The translations under genes were made by a program, and so were the position numbers. A DNA stretch of 51,118 nt from Streptomyces rhizosphaerihabitans. Its GTDB lineage: Bacteria > Actinomycetota > Actinomycetes > Streptomycetales > Streptomycetaceae. Location: contig NZ_JAODTZ010000058.1 in assembly GCF_025399795.1 (NCBI RefSeq), forward strand, positions 1 through 51,118, written 5' to 3'. Shown piece after piece: positions 41,872-51,114 of this stretch; positions within the stretch are counted from its first letter, which is position 1, and each line of letters starts with the position of its first letter. The notes under the pieces are model-generated. The model saw only the letters and a program-made list of their open reading frames with translations. It was not told the DNA's origin and did no database searches.

Positions 41872-44414
41872 CAGTCGTCACCTTCGGGGATGAACGTGCC
41901 GGGCTGGATGAACTTGGCCTTGACTTCGCCGAAGCCGGTTCCGATCCGGTACGTGTCGGGCGGGGTCTGGTCCGGGGTCCAGAAGATCGCGGCGTCGACC
42001 TTGCGCAGGGCGATGAGGGTGTGGCCTTCCTGGACGGCCTTGAAGGCCACGGTCCAGTGGCGGACGGAGGCTTCGGCGACCATGCTCATGCGCCAGTCCG
42101 GCCGCCAGAACGGCGACCGCTGTTCCTCACTCTTCGGCCACAGCAGACGCAAGGCGATGGACACGCGCGTCTTGTAGTTCGCGTACGACTCGCCGCCGAC
42201 CTGGACGAGTTCGGTGCGGGCCTCGCGGGCCGCAGTGTAGAAGGGCTTGAACAGGCTCTCGTTGGCCCGGCCGGTCCACGAGTCGTGGATTGTGACCCGC
42301 TTGGTGAGGTGGCCTTCGCGGTGCAGGCGTTCGAGCTGCTTGATGTGCGAGGTGGTCACCCACACCCGGCCCTTGTCGTCCGGCTGATCGATGAGCCGTC
42401 CGAGCGGGTGCGGCATGCCGGGGAAGTTCCAGTCCGGGATGTCGATGAGGTAGATGCCGGCCTGGCTCTTGTCGAAGGCGTCGAGGGGGCCGGTGTGCAG
42501 GAGCTTGTTCGGGGCGAGCGGAACGGCTGAGCAGGCGGAGGGGAAGGAGCCGTTGCGGTCGATCAGGCACATCAGCCCGTCCCCGAAGGAGGCGGGTACA
42601 TCGAACTTGTCGCGGCGTACCCGCTTGCCGTTGTCCCGGATGTGCGCGACGCGGGTGCTGGTGACATCCGGGTGGACCCACTTCGGTTCGCCGGACATGT
42701 CCTCACTGATCAGCGGCCACGGCCCGCTGTCTCGGTCTTCGGCGCGGATGACCGGGATCGGGTGCATCTTCGAACGCTTCACCGCGTCCTTGAGGATCTT
42801 CAGACCGGGGAAGACGGCACCCTCGGGCTCGTCTTCCTCATCGCCCGGGGCCAGGCCGTCATCGTCGTCCGCGTCTTCGTCGTCGTCTTCGGCGTCGGTG
42901 TCGACCCCGGCCGACGGGGTGCCGTTGACCGTGGCTTCGGCCAGCGACTGTGTGAGTGCAGCGGCCGGGACGGGGGCGTTATAGGCGTGCAGTGCTGCGG
43001 TGAGACGACGGCCCTCAGTACTGTCGGGTGTCTGCACTCCGGCCGCGGCCATCGCCTTGAGCTGGGTGTGGAGTTCGTCCAGGTCCTTCACGTGGCCGCC
43101 TGCGAGCGCCGTGCGCAGGGCTGCGAGCAGGTGGGCGGCCTCTGCGGCCAGTCCCTTGACGGCCCCGGAGGTGAAGGGCAGAGCGGCGTCGGCCAGTTCA
43201 CGGTCAGCCGCAGTGCCCACGCTGTCCGGCAGACCACTGCCGGCCTCAGGAGTGGTGGTCCCCGGGGGCGCGGGCGTGATGTCGAGGAAACGAGCGTGGG
43301 CGAGGTCGGGCCACAGCTGTGTGCTGGCGATGATGCCCAGGTCGCGTTCGGCGACGGTCACGGTCGTCACCTGCTGGCCGGGCGCGGTGGTGAGGGTGAG
43401 GATGACGTCGGCGTCCAGAAGGTTCACGATGGCCGGGTCGTCGGTGTCCAGGACCGCGATGACCGGTACCTGCTGGGTGCGGGCCAGTTCCCGCAGGATC
43501 TGGCTGGCCTCGGGAAGGTGTTCGCCGGACAGCGGCAGGCGCGGGTTGCGGGCCCGCTGCAGCCGGTCCACGACCACGAGCGCCAGGTTGTCGGCGAGGG
43601 GCGCGGTGTCGGCGATGGCTTCGGCGGTCAGGTCGCTGCCGTCGTCGATGAGCAGCGGTGCGTGGCGCAGCCGTTCGACGACGTCCTGCTCGTGCGGGGT
43701 CAGCATGCCGGTCTTGAGGCGGGCGTAGTCGCCGTCGGCCTCCGCGGCGATGATCCGGCGGGTGATGTCGGCGCTGCTGGGGCCCGATGCGGCGTACAGG
43801 ACGCGGGCGTTGCGGGCGAGCGCGGTGCGGGCGGCGGCAAGACCGATCAGACTGCCGCCTACCTGCGGTTCGGCCGCGACCAGGACCAGACGGCCGGGGT
43901 GCAGGCCGCCGGTGGCTTCGTCCAGGCCCGCCAGGCCGAAGGAGAGGCCCGGGGCGGATCCGGAGGAGAGGACGTCGCCGATGGCGTCGCCCAGGGTGGC
44001 GAGGCGACGGCCGCGCTCACGGGTGGGAGTGGGCTGGCTGTTCACCGCACCTCCTGCGGGCGCCGCGCCGGGGTGCGCGGCCGTGTCGGATGAGAGGGCA
44101 ATCGAGTTGGGGTCGGCGGGGAGCAGTACCGCGACGGGCGTGCTGTTCCGGCGGAGGACTTGAGGCTCGCCGCTGGCCGCCCGGCTGATGAGGGTGCCGA
44201 GGTCCTTCTGCGCCGCGCTCAGCGTCCAGGTGGGGAAGGTGCCGGCCTTCCGTGCGGCAGGGAACCGGTCCAGCGGGGCCAGAAGAACGCGTTCTTTGTG
44301 CTTGTGGATCAGCGTCGTGATCCCGTCGTCCTCGGCGCTCTTGACCAGGCCGTACAGATCGCTGCGGGCTTCACTGACGTTCATCATGTTCTCTGCCTGC
44401 GGTGGCTGGCTCAC
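41871..44414 (-). CDS. Tap-like protein with RecA/DnaB-like and antitoxin-like domains
   Basis: The product is 847 residues from GTG 44414, with GGGAGG upstream. Residues 10-52 and 62-103 are two Phd/YefM-like modules (MNVSEARSDLYGLVKSAEDD; LSAAQKDLGTLISRAASGEP). Residues 150-380 look like a DnaB-type RecA fold (GLAGLDEATGGLHPGRLVLV), but Walker A is degenerate (AAEPQVGGSL); Walker B is LVVVDR. An acidic linker spans 504-532. Residues 600-847 resemble the Tap C-terminus: IDRNGSFPSA, GPLDAFDKSQAGIYLIDI, RVWVTT, SPFWRPDWRM, KVDAAIF and YRIGTGFGEVKAKF. Tap is the primase-like partner of Tpg at telomeres. Confidence 0.68.
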   Translation of the reverse strand: MSQPPQAENMMNVSEARSDLYGLVKSAEDDGITTLIHKHKERVLLAPLDRFPAARKAGTFPTWTLSAAQKDLGTLISRAASGEPQVLRRNSTPVAVLLPADPNSIALSSDTAAHPGAAPAGGAVNSQPTPTRERGRRLATLGDAIGDVLSSGSAPGLSFGLAGLDEATGGLHPGRLVLVAAEPQVGGSLIGLAAARTALARNARVLYAASGPSSADITRRIIAAEADGDYARLKTGMLTPHEQDVVERLRHAPLLIDDGSDLTAEAIADTAPLADNLALVVVDRLQRARNPRLPLSGEHLPEASQILRELARTQQVPVIAVLDTDDPAIVNLLDADVILTLTTAPGQQVTTVTVAERDLGIIASTQLWPDLAHARFLDITPAPPGTTTPEAGSGLPDSVGTAADRELADAALPFTSGAVKGLAAEAAHLLAALRTALAGGHVKDLDELHTQLKAMAAAGVQTPDSTEGRRLTAALHAYNAPVPAAALTQSLAEATVNGTPSAGVDTDAEDDDEDADDDDGLAPGDEEDEPEGAVFPGLKILKDAVKRSKMHPIPVIRAEDRDSGPWPLISEDMSGEPKWVHPDVTSTRVAHIRDNGKRVRRDKFDVPASFGDGLMCLIDRNGSFPSACSAVPLAPNKLLHTGPLDAFDKSQAGIYLIDIPDWNFPGMPHPLGRLIDQPDDKGRVWVTTSHIKQLERLHREGHLTKRVTIHDSWTGRANESLFKPFYTAAREARTELVQVGGESYANYKTRVSIALRLLWPKSEEQRSPFWRPDWRMSMVAEASVRHWTVAFKAVQEGHTLIALRKVDAAIFWTPDQTPPDTYRIGTGFGEVKAKFIQPGTFIPEGDD

Positions 44415-44474
44415 TCACCCTCCCGATACTCAACTCCCCTCCAGAATACCCGACTCCACTCATCCGTTAGGCCA

Positions 44475-44518
44475 AAGTCACACATTCTTCGAATCAGTCT
44501 CACTCACTAGTGTGACTT
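44475..44518. promoter_or_regulatory. 9+9 bp inverted repeat upstream of the Tap-like gene
   Basis: AAGTCACAC (44475-44483) and GTGTGACTT (44510-44518) are perfect arms 26 bases apart. They lie 61-104 bases before the GTG start. Between them is ACTCACTAGTG, partly repeating a half-site. It is probably an operator, perhaps autoregulatory because the Tap-like protein carries antitoxin-like DNA-binding modules. Confidence 0.5.
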
Positions 44519-44649
44519 CTCGGAGTGGATTGACAGTCCGGACACTCTCGGGCCACCAGCCGTGAGACACAGCGGAGGCCGAAGCCACCTCCTGGCCCCG
44601 GCCTGCGATCACCGCGTCCGCAGACGAACGATCGCCACCCGTCGAACGG

Positions 44650-46077
44650 TCAGGCCAAGGCCTGTGGTGCCGGCTCTCGTTCGCTGGACGTCTCCTTGTA
44701 CGCGAGGTGTCCGACGGCGGAGTAGGCCTTGCCCAGCACTCCCGCGAGCTGCACGGCCGTCAAGGACGACTCGGCATACCGCTGGACTTCGTCGTCGCTC
44801 TGAAGCACCTCCCCGGAGGCCTCGAGCAGTGCCAGAGCGGTCCGCATCTCCCCCGCGCAGCGGGTTAGGAAGCTGTAGATCCGATAGGCCTCCAGCGGAT
44901 ACTCGATCCCCCGGTGCTGGAGGTCGGCAGCGAGCACGGCCAAGAAGTGGTCCGCAGTCGTCGACCCGTTCCCGGCGGGCACCTCGCCGACGGAGCCGGC
45001 CTCGCCCAGCACTCCCGCGAGTTGCTCCGCCGCGGCGGAGGACTCGGCATAGCGCTGGAGCACATCGCCGAGCAGCTCACCCCGGTAGTCGGTCATCAGA
45101 AGACCCTGGTCCCGGAGTTCCTCCACGAAGGTTCTGAGCAGGATGAGAGTCGTCTTCATCTCTCCCGCGCAGCGGCCAAGGAGGCTGTAGAGGTGGTGGG
45201 CCTGCAGCGGGTGCGCGATCCCCTGGTGCTGGAGGTCGCAGACGAGCTCGGCGAGGGAGCGGGCCGCGTTCTCCGCGTTCTGGGCGATGTCCTCGGTGTT
45301 CTCGCTCATGTGGATCCGGATCTCCTTGCTGGGGTGGCGGCTCACGGACGGCCGGTGAACAGGCAGCTGGGCCGGACTGACAGGCGAAGTGGCGCAGGGC
45401 CCGGCGCTGTCCCGCTCGCGCCGAACGGCGGCCTGATCAGCAGGATCCGTCTCCGCCTTTGGGCGGTCTCCGCTCGCGTGGTGGACATCTGCTTCAGCGC
45501 CGGGTCGCGCCGTGGCCGGATCGCTGATGGCGGTGAGGTCCGACAAGCCCCCCGGCCCACGCATGAGGCCGAGGCCCTCGGGCCCGTAGTAGGTCCACCG
45601 CTCCAGCGCGGCCTCCAGAAGCACCCCGCGGTCCGCGCGGGGCATCCTCTCGACCGTCTCCGTCAACAGCCGGGCGTCGCCCGCGTGCAGGCGGGCATGT
45701 TGGACGAGGAGGTAGAAGATCCGGCGGGGCCTGGCGGCAGGATCCTCCGCGTCCGGCTCGTGGATCACCCGCAGGTTGTAGACGGCCCCGGCTGCCATCG
45801 CGAGCGCGACCGGGGCCTCGCCGTCGAGGAGCTTCGCCGTAAGGGATTCCCGGCACGGTGCGCACCGCTCGATGCACGCGCCGATCAGCGCGGCCGCGGT
45901 CCGCATGTCCGGCGTGCTCGCCACTCCCCACCGGGTGGGGTCGGCCGGCTGGAGGTCCTTGCCGGACGGGCCGCTGTCGTGCCGGTGGAGGGTGCCGGCG
46001 TTGGCGGCGGCGTACGCGGCGCTCCGGCTCCGGCTCTTGTTTCTCGCCCGGCTCTTTCGGCCGTGGCTGCTGGTCAT
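44650..46077 (-). CDS. Hypothetical protein with an internally duplicated helical domain
   Basis: The product is 475 residues from ATG 46077. It starts basic (TSSHGRKSRARNKSRSRSAA), like proteins I associate with Streptomyces mobile elements, and has CIERCAPC about residue 70. After residue 255 come two similar copies: LQHQGIAHPLQAHHLYSLLG with RCAGEMKT, and LQHRGIEYPLEAYRIYSFLT with RCAGEMRT, each followed by QRYAESS and QLAGVLG. ATG 45309, preceded by AAGGAG, could start a separate 219-residue protein made only of the repeats. No function is known. Confidence 0.68.
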   Translation of the reverse strand: MTSSHGRKSRARNKSRSRSAAYAAANAGTLHRHDSGPSGKDLQPADPTRWGVASTPDMRTAAALIGACIERCAPCRESLTAKLLDGEAPVALAMAAGAVYNLRVIHEPDAEDPAARPRRIFYLLVQHARLHAGDARLLTETVERMPRADRGVLLEAALERWTYYGPEGLGLMRGPGGLSDLTAISDPATARPGAEADVHHASGDRPKAETDPADQAAVRRERDSAGPCATSPVSPAQLPVHRPSVSRHPSKEIRIHMSENTEDIAQNAENAARSLAELVCDLQHQGIAHPLQAHHLYSLLGRCAGEMKTTLILLRTFVEELRDQGLLMTDYRGELLGDVLQRYAESSAAAEQLAGVLGEAGSVGEVPAGNGSTTADHFLAVLAADLQHRGIEYPLEAYRIYSFLTRCAGEMRTALALLEASGEVLQSDDEVQRYAESSLTAVQLAGVLGKAYSAVGHLAYKETSSEREPAPQALA

Positions 46078-46307
46078 ACGGCTCTCGCATTTCCCGCGCC
46101 CGGCCCCATGACCCGATGCGCGACAAAGAGCAGCATGCGGAAGGCTTCAACAGCGTTACGGCTGTCCGGAGTTGGTGTACGCCCCGCACTGATGCTCACA
46201 GTCCGAACCCCGTCTTCGGGAGCCCGCGGGCACCTCTGCCGTGATGCGCCCCGGTCATGGGCCAAGGCACTGGCTTGGGCCGATACGTCGGCCTCTGCAC
46301 CGCAGCC

Positions 46308-46565
46308 TACCGGCCCGCCACCACCTCCGAAGCCGAGGACTGAAACTGCCCGCGTTGGGCTGACACCCGCCTGTCCCGTCCCTCAAATCCGGTCACCTTC
46401 GACGGTTCGAGCGGCAGTGGGACGATGACGCCAGAGCACTTGGCGAGTTGCTCACGGTGGGCGGCGTTCTCAGCGAGAAGGGTCGCGATGACGCTCGCTG
46501 CGGCGTCAACCTGCTGCTGGAGTCGTTGGCTTGCCGGTTGCCACTCGGGCTCGGCTGACGCTGAC
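46308..46565 (-). pseudogene. C-terminal remnant of a coiled-coil protein
   Basis: The minus strand reads QPASQRLQQQVDAAASVIAT, LLAENAAHREQLAKCSGVIV and a short tail to TAG 46308-46310. The heptad-like helix resembles the C-terminal part of small proteins that accompany integrases or recombinases. No start or N-terminal domain is present. Confidence 0.4.
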
Positions 46566-46639
46566 CTCTCGCCAAAGGGTGTTATTGGTCAACTTGCCGT
46601 CGGTGCCGCGAAAGCCCGGCGGTTCGCTCGCGAACTCGT

Positions 46640-46912
46640 CAGCGGCCCGCCGCGACACTCCTCGTTGTCGCGGCCGCCCCCGGCGAGTACGTGTAGCCCG
46701 AGACCGTCGCGGTCCTTTGCACCCACGACCAGGAACTGCTGCACGCGGGCCCGGCCACGACGTACGGCACCCCGGAGCGAGGGGCGGTGCTCGACCGGAT
46801 CGACCAGCTGCTGGAAGGCCGCCGCGTCGTCCATGAGACCGACCGCGGCCCGGTCAGCCGCTACCAGCGAACGGGCTGGCAAGGAGCCCGCCCCGAGCCT
46901 CGGGAAGCGTGA
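46640..46912 (+). pseudogene. C-terminal remnant of an unidentified gene
   Basis: One frame reads LLVVAAAPGEYV, a stop, then PETVAVLCTHDQELLHAGPA, VLDRIDQLLEGRRVVHETDR and GPVSRYQRTGWQGARPEPRE before TGA. The sequence is protein-like on both sides of the internal TAG. It is the end of a larger gene whose family I do not recognise. Confidence 0.4.
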
Positions 46913-46951
46913 AGACCCGCTGTAACCGCGGACCGGCTGGTACGGGGGTGG

Positions 46952-48244
46952 TCACTCTGTCGGCAGCACGCGCTCCTGGTCCATCTCGCCGGTGTCCGGG
47001 TCGAAGACATAGACCTGAAAAGGCGCCCACGCCCGGCCAGCAAGGGTGTCCAGTTCCCTGTAGGAGGCGACTAGCAGGGGCAGTTCTTCCGCCCAGGCCC
47101 TCAGCCGACGTGGATCAGGGCAGGCGACTCCCACCAGCGTCCACTGCTTGCCGTCGGGTCCGCCGCGTTCGTAGACCGGCCTGCCGTCGCCGTACCGGGA
47201 ATCCGGAGCGCCGAAGACCAGGTTCCGGTCCAAGAACAACTCGGCCAGAGCCCAGAAGTACTTCCACTGCCGCTGGTCCAGACCCGTGCGGCCCCAGAAC
47301 GTGGCATACGCCTGGTCCTTGACCGCCTTCTTCCTGGCCTTTTCCTCTTCCTCGACTGCCCACCGCCGCGCCGCGTCCTCCTCTTCCGCCTGCTGCCGAC
47401 GCCTGGCCTCCGCCTCTTCCCGGGCGCACTCGGCGTCCAAGGCCGCGTAGGTGGAGGCCGTCCACCACAGACGCCATACGTCGTTCCAGGACCTGGTCCA
47501 GCCCTGTGCCCACTCGTACCCGTTGTCTTCGGCGGTGACCTGCCGGGCGCTGGAGAGGGGCTTGTGCGGCACGATCTGGCCCGTCAGCATCCAGGACACC
47601 GCGTCGCTCAGTGCCGTACTGACTGGCGACCAGCTCATCGGCCGCGTTGATAAGCGAGCCAGGCCGGCGGTCACCGTCCACACCTGGCCCCGGTCCTCGG
47701 GGGCTTGGACCAGGAGCGTGGGCACGGTGCCCACCCACGGGCGCGGCCTGAAGCCGAACCAGCACACCCGCACCCCGTCCCGCTCGTACAGACCGGTGCG
47801 TGCTGCGATGTCCTCCACGGTGATGGGCGACAGCTGCGCCTCCAACGCCATCAGCCGGGTGCCGTCGGAGCCAAAGACCATCACATCCGCACGCCATTCC
47901 CCGGTGGGTGCGGCGACCTCCAGTTCGGCCTGGAAGCCCGCAGCGCGCGCACAGGTCACCAGCTCCAACTTGAGCAAGTGATGCTCCAGCGACTCGTTCG
48001 CCAGTGAACACGAGGGCGGCTTGGTCCGGTGGTAGAAGTGCCGGGTGTCCAACTTGGAGAGACGGGCGTGTACCTGACCGCCGCACTCCGGGCACGTCAG
48101 CTCCACACCACGCACCCGGTGGATCTCCTCCCACGACCTGTCGCAGCCCAGATCGTCCAAGGTGACGTCCAGCCGCCCCCACTCGGCGTGCTCGGCAGTC
48201 AACTGCACTGGCCCCTCCCCCACCGCCTCCGGTTCCGCGGTCAT
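46952..48244 (-). CDS. CoiA-like nuclease-fold protein (intact)
   Basis: I chose ATG 48244 (TAEPEAVGEGPVQLTAEHAE); ATG 48265 is also possible, and neither has a strong ribosome binding site. The product is about 430 residues. The zinc-ribbon part is LTCPECGGQVHARL with RHFYHR, and the nuclease-like core is ADVMVFGSDGTRLMALEAQL then SPITVEDIAA. A charged coiled coil (EEAEARRRQQAEEEDAARRW) and a conserved C-terminal domain (FGAPDSRYGDGRPVYERGG) follow. It is a paralogue of the frameshifted gene at 18.0-19.2 kb. CoiA relatives act in DNA processing; its role here is unknown. Confidence 0.8.
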   Translation of the reverse strand: MTAEPEAVGEGPVQLTAEHAEWGRLDVTLDDLGCDRSWEEIHRVRGVELTCPECGGQVHARLSKLDTRHFYHRTKPPSCSLANESLEHHLLKLELVTCARAAGFQAELEVAAPTGEWRADVMVFGSDGTRLMALEAQLSPITVEDIAARTGLYERDGVRVCWFGFRPRPWVGTVPTLLVQAPEDRGQVWTVTAGLARLSTRPMSWSPVSTALSDAVSWMLTGQIVPHKPLSSARQVTAEDNGYEWAQGWTRSWNDVWRLWWTASTYAALDAECAREEAEARRRQQAEEEDAARRWAVEEEEKARKKAVKDQAYATFWGRTGLDQRQWKYFWALAELFLDRNLVFGAPDSRYGDGRPVYERGGPDGKQWTLVGVACPDPRRLRAWAEELPLLVASYRELDTLAGRAWAPFQVYVFDPDTGEMDQERVLPTE

Positions 48245-48609
48245 GATGCGCCCGGGCACTGACATCGCACGCCGCGGAACTCGGACGTGTGAGCACTTGC
48301 CGCACGCGCGTGCGTGCGAAGGACGGTCCAGAAAGTCTAGAAACCTCGCGCGCCAGGCACTCCAGTCCGCCGGAGAGAGGGCGCTGCAGACAAGTAGTCG
48401 GCGCGCGACGTCGCTGGGAGGCGGCACAATGGCGCAGGTCGCAGGGCCGCGCGGCCGTTTGGTGGCGGAGCTCCGCTGCGACCAGAACGGGGACCAGGAG
48501 CGGTACCCAGAGGCGCGACCTGTGGTTTTGACGTCGATGTTCCTCCCCCGAAACCGGTTCGGGGTGAACGAGCCCACGGGCGAACAGCCGGTCAGTACCG
48601 TATCCAGCC

Positions 48610-49053
48610 ATGACGCCCAAGAGCAGCAGGGAACTCATGGCGTGGCAGCCGCCCGACGGCTGGCGCGAGATGAGCAGCGCACGCCGTAGGGCGTACCTGG
48701 AAGAGCACGGCTTCCAGGTACCACTGCGCCCGGCGGACTGGGACGACATGGAGCGCGAACAGCGCATGGTCTATCTCGACTGGAACGCCCGCATCTGGTC
48801 CGACACCCCAGAGAGGCGGGCCGCCGAGGGGCGGGAGCACCGGAAGAAGTTGCAGGCCTGGTGGAGGCTGATGTGGTGGTGGATTGGCTGCCTGGCGGCT
48901 GCGCTGGGCCTCGTGTGGTGGCCTGCGGGTCCCTTCAACGGGAGCGGTGTAGCGATGCAGGTGGGATTCACCGTGTTCGTGCTCGTCGGGTACTACATGG
49001 CTTTGTTCGTACCAATGCGGATCACGAAACCCGTCCCGTCGATCCACGACTGA
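48610..49053 (+). CDS. Two-pass membrane protein of unknown function
   Basis: The product is 147 residues from ATG 48610. The first half is soluble and charged (WREMSSARRRAYLEEHGFQV, then DDMEREQRMVYLDWNARIWS). Two TM segments follow (LMWWWIGCLAAALGLVWWPA and VGFTVFVLVGYYMALFVPM). It is divergent from the CoiA-like gene. No family is recognised. Confidence 0.65.
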   Translation: MTPKSSRELMAWQPPDGWREMSSARRRAYLEEHGFQVPLRPADWDDMEREQRMVYLDWNARIWSDTPERRAAEGREHRKKLQAWWRLMWWWIGCLAAALGLVWWPAGPFNGSGVAMQVGFTVFVLVGYYMALFVPMRITKPVPSIHD

Positions 49054-49098
49054 CTGGGGGGCGGGGCTGCGTGCCCCACCGCGAGGCTTTTAGTGCCG

Positions 49099-51114
49099 GT
49101 TTTGGCTCTAAGTAGGTGACGCTGTCGGTGATTTTGGGGTCAGGGTTTCCCTGCGGTGCGCCATGCGGTCGGCCGTGGGATGCGTTGCCAGTCCAGGAAG
49201 TTCTGGAGGGCGGTGGGTGTTCGAGGTCGCCGTTCAGCCGCTGGTGTAGTGAGTTCCGCGTTGACGCGCTCGATGTTGACGGCGATGGCAGTGAGGATGT
49301 GCTGGACGTGGGTTTTGGTCTGACTGCGGTAGCGGGCTTGTCGCATGCCGTGGCCGTTGACGAACTCGTTGACGGTGCTCTCGATGCCGGCGCGCATCGC
49401 GTAGTTCGCCTTCCAGGGAGTCGTCTGCTGTGCGGCTCGCGCGGCAGCCTGCCGTTCGTAGAGCTGCAGGGGCAGGAAGTTCAGTTGCCGTCGGTCGCCG
49501 CGGGTGCAGCTGGACTTGACAGGGCACTGGCCGCAGTCCTCCTTGGCGAACCTGACCCGGGTATAGGGGGCGATCGACAGCGGCGTCGACCATTCCCGGC
49601 TTTGCTTGCCCTGCGGGCAGACGACCTGCTGTCGGTCCCAGTCGATGGTGAAGGCGTCGCGGTCGAACACGTTGCCCTGGCGTGACTGGCGGGTGCGCTT
49701 CTTCCGGACTGGTCCCATCAGCGTGATCCCGTGCTCGCGGGCGGATTGGTCCTGTTGGACGATCGAGGTGTAGCCGCCGTCGACCAGGTGCTCGTCGGGC
49801 AGCAGGTCTCGCTGGGCCAGCCGGTCATGGATGGTGGGCAGGGCCCTGATGTCGTAGAGCGTGGCCGGGGTGGTGGTCACGTTCGTGATGATGTTCACCG
49901 CGTCGTCGTCGCAGGTCTCCGTGACATGGGCCAGGAACCCCTTCCAGCGTGTGTCGTTCCGGCGGGAGTACCGGGCGGTCAGGTCGTAGGGCGCCTCGTC
50001 GGGTTCACGCCACTGGACTCGTGCTCGCTCGTCGACGCAGTAGTTCTGGAGAAAGACCTGCCGCAGTGCCTGGACCTGCGGCCCCTGCCACAGAACGCGT
50101 AGGTAGGTGCGGACGTAGCGCAGCAGGAGGTAGACGTCGTCCCCGGTGTTCTTGATGCGGGTCTTCGGCCTGGTCGGGGTTTTGCCGAGCCGGGCTGCTC
50201 GTCCGTAGCCTTCGCCCCATTCGTCCGTGACCAGCCCGACCAGCTCCTGTGGTGCCTGACGTGCGATTTCCTCCAGGGCGGCCCGCATGGCCTCGGTGAC
50301 CATCTCAAGGCGTGTCAGGTCCCGGACGGCACTCAGGATGTGGGTGGAGTCGGTCCGTTGTCTTCCTCGTTCCCTGACCAGTTCGGCGGCTTTGATCCGT
50401 TCAAGGAGACGAGGTCGAGCAGCTTGTCCGCCCTGCCGTCTTCGGCCAGGCGCTCACGGAAGTCCGTCAGGACGCTGTGGTGGAAGCCGGGGTCGTCCAG
50501 TTCCATGCCCATCGCGTACTTGAAGTCGATCCGGCAGCGGACGGTCTCGGCCGCCTGGCGGTCGGAGAGTTTCAGGAGGAACTGGAGGACCGACACGGTC
50601 GCCAGCTGGGCCGGTGAGAGCCCCGGCTTGCCGTCCCGCGGGTACCACTCGACGAAGTCCTCGTCCCGCCAAAGACCGTCGAGATGGTCGCGGATGGCCA
50701 TGGCGGTGGTGCCGTGGGGGTTGCTGGCGCGGGCGACCTTCACGGTCAGCTCCGGGACCTCTGAGCCGGAACGGGGCTGAATGCACAACTCGGTCTCCTC
50801 CGGTGGGACGGAGACTCACCGTCGCAGCCGCACCCACAACGCAGAGCACAGTTCGCTCGAACTGACACCGCAAGGGCTACGCCCTGGTGCGGGTTGACGT
50901 AAGCACCACCCGCCACTGCAACATCGCAGGGCACAGTTCTGGCGTTCGCGAAACCGTTACAGGGGGCGTGATCACGGGTTCACGGAAACCACGAACACCG
51001 CGTTGAGCTGCAGAAAAGGCTCTGTGAGGGAAGACGGGATCCGACGGCCACCCATGCACCCGACCTGCCAATCTCCAAGATCCCCGACAGCGTCAACTAC
51101 TCAGGTTCAGAAAC
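49099..51114 (-). mobile_element. IS1182-family insertion sequence with both terminal repeats
   Basis: The left end (49099-49137) and the right end (51075-51114) are imperfect inverted repeats of about 40 bases. Both contain CCGACAGCGTCA and TACT, and they agree at roughly 31 positions when one is reversed. They enclose one transposase gene. Total length is about 2.0 kb. Only four bases follow the right end in this window, so a target duplication cannot be checked. Confidence 0.8.
49140..50788 (-). pseudogene. IS1182-family transposase, one frameshift
   Basis: The TTG at 50788 follows GGAGGAG with good spacing. The first frame has NPHGTTAMAIRDHLDGLWRD and FLLKLSDRQAAETVRCRIDF. Near 50405 the phase changes by one base: RIKAAELVRERGRQRTDSTH and ILSAVRDLTRL continue in the second frame, which runs to 49140 with LPDEHLVDGGYTSI, KEDCGQCPVKSSC and GIESTVNEFVNGHGMRQARY. 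Apart from this the protein is complete (about 545 residues). It is either inactivated or expressed by frameshifting. Confidence 0.85.

Noticed and set aside
42642..44093. 483-codon plus-strand frame opposite the Tap-like gene
   Set aside because: It is a Gly/Arg/Val shadow without start signals; the minus strand has ordered domain motifs.
44914..46428. 504-codon plus-strand frame opposite the duplicated-domain protein
   Set aside because: It is a shadow; the internal repeat is preserved at protein level only on the minus strand.
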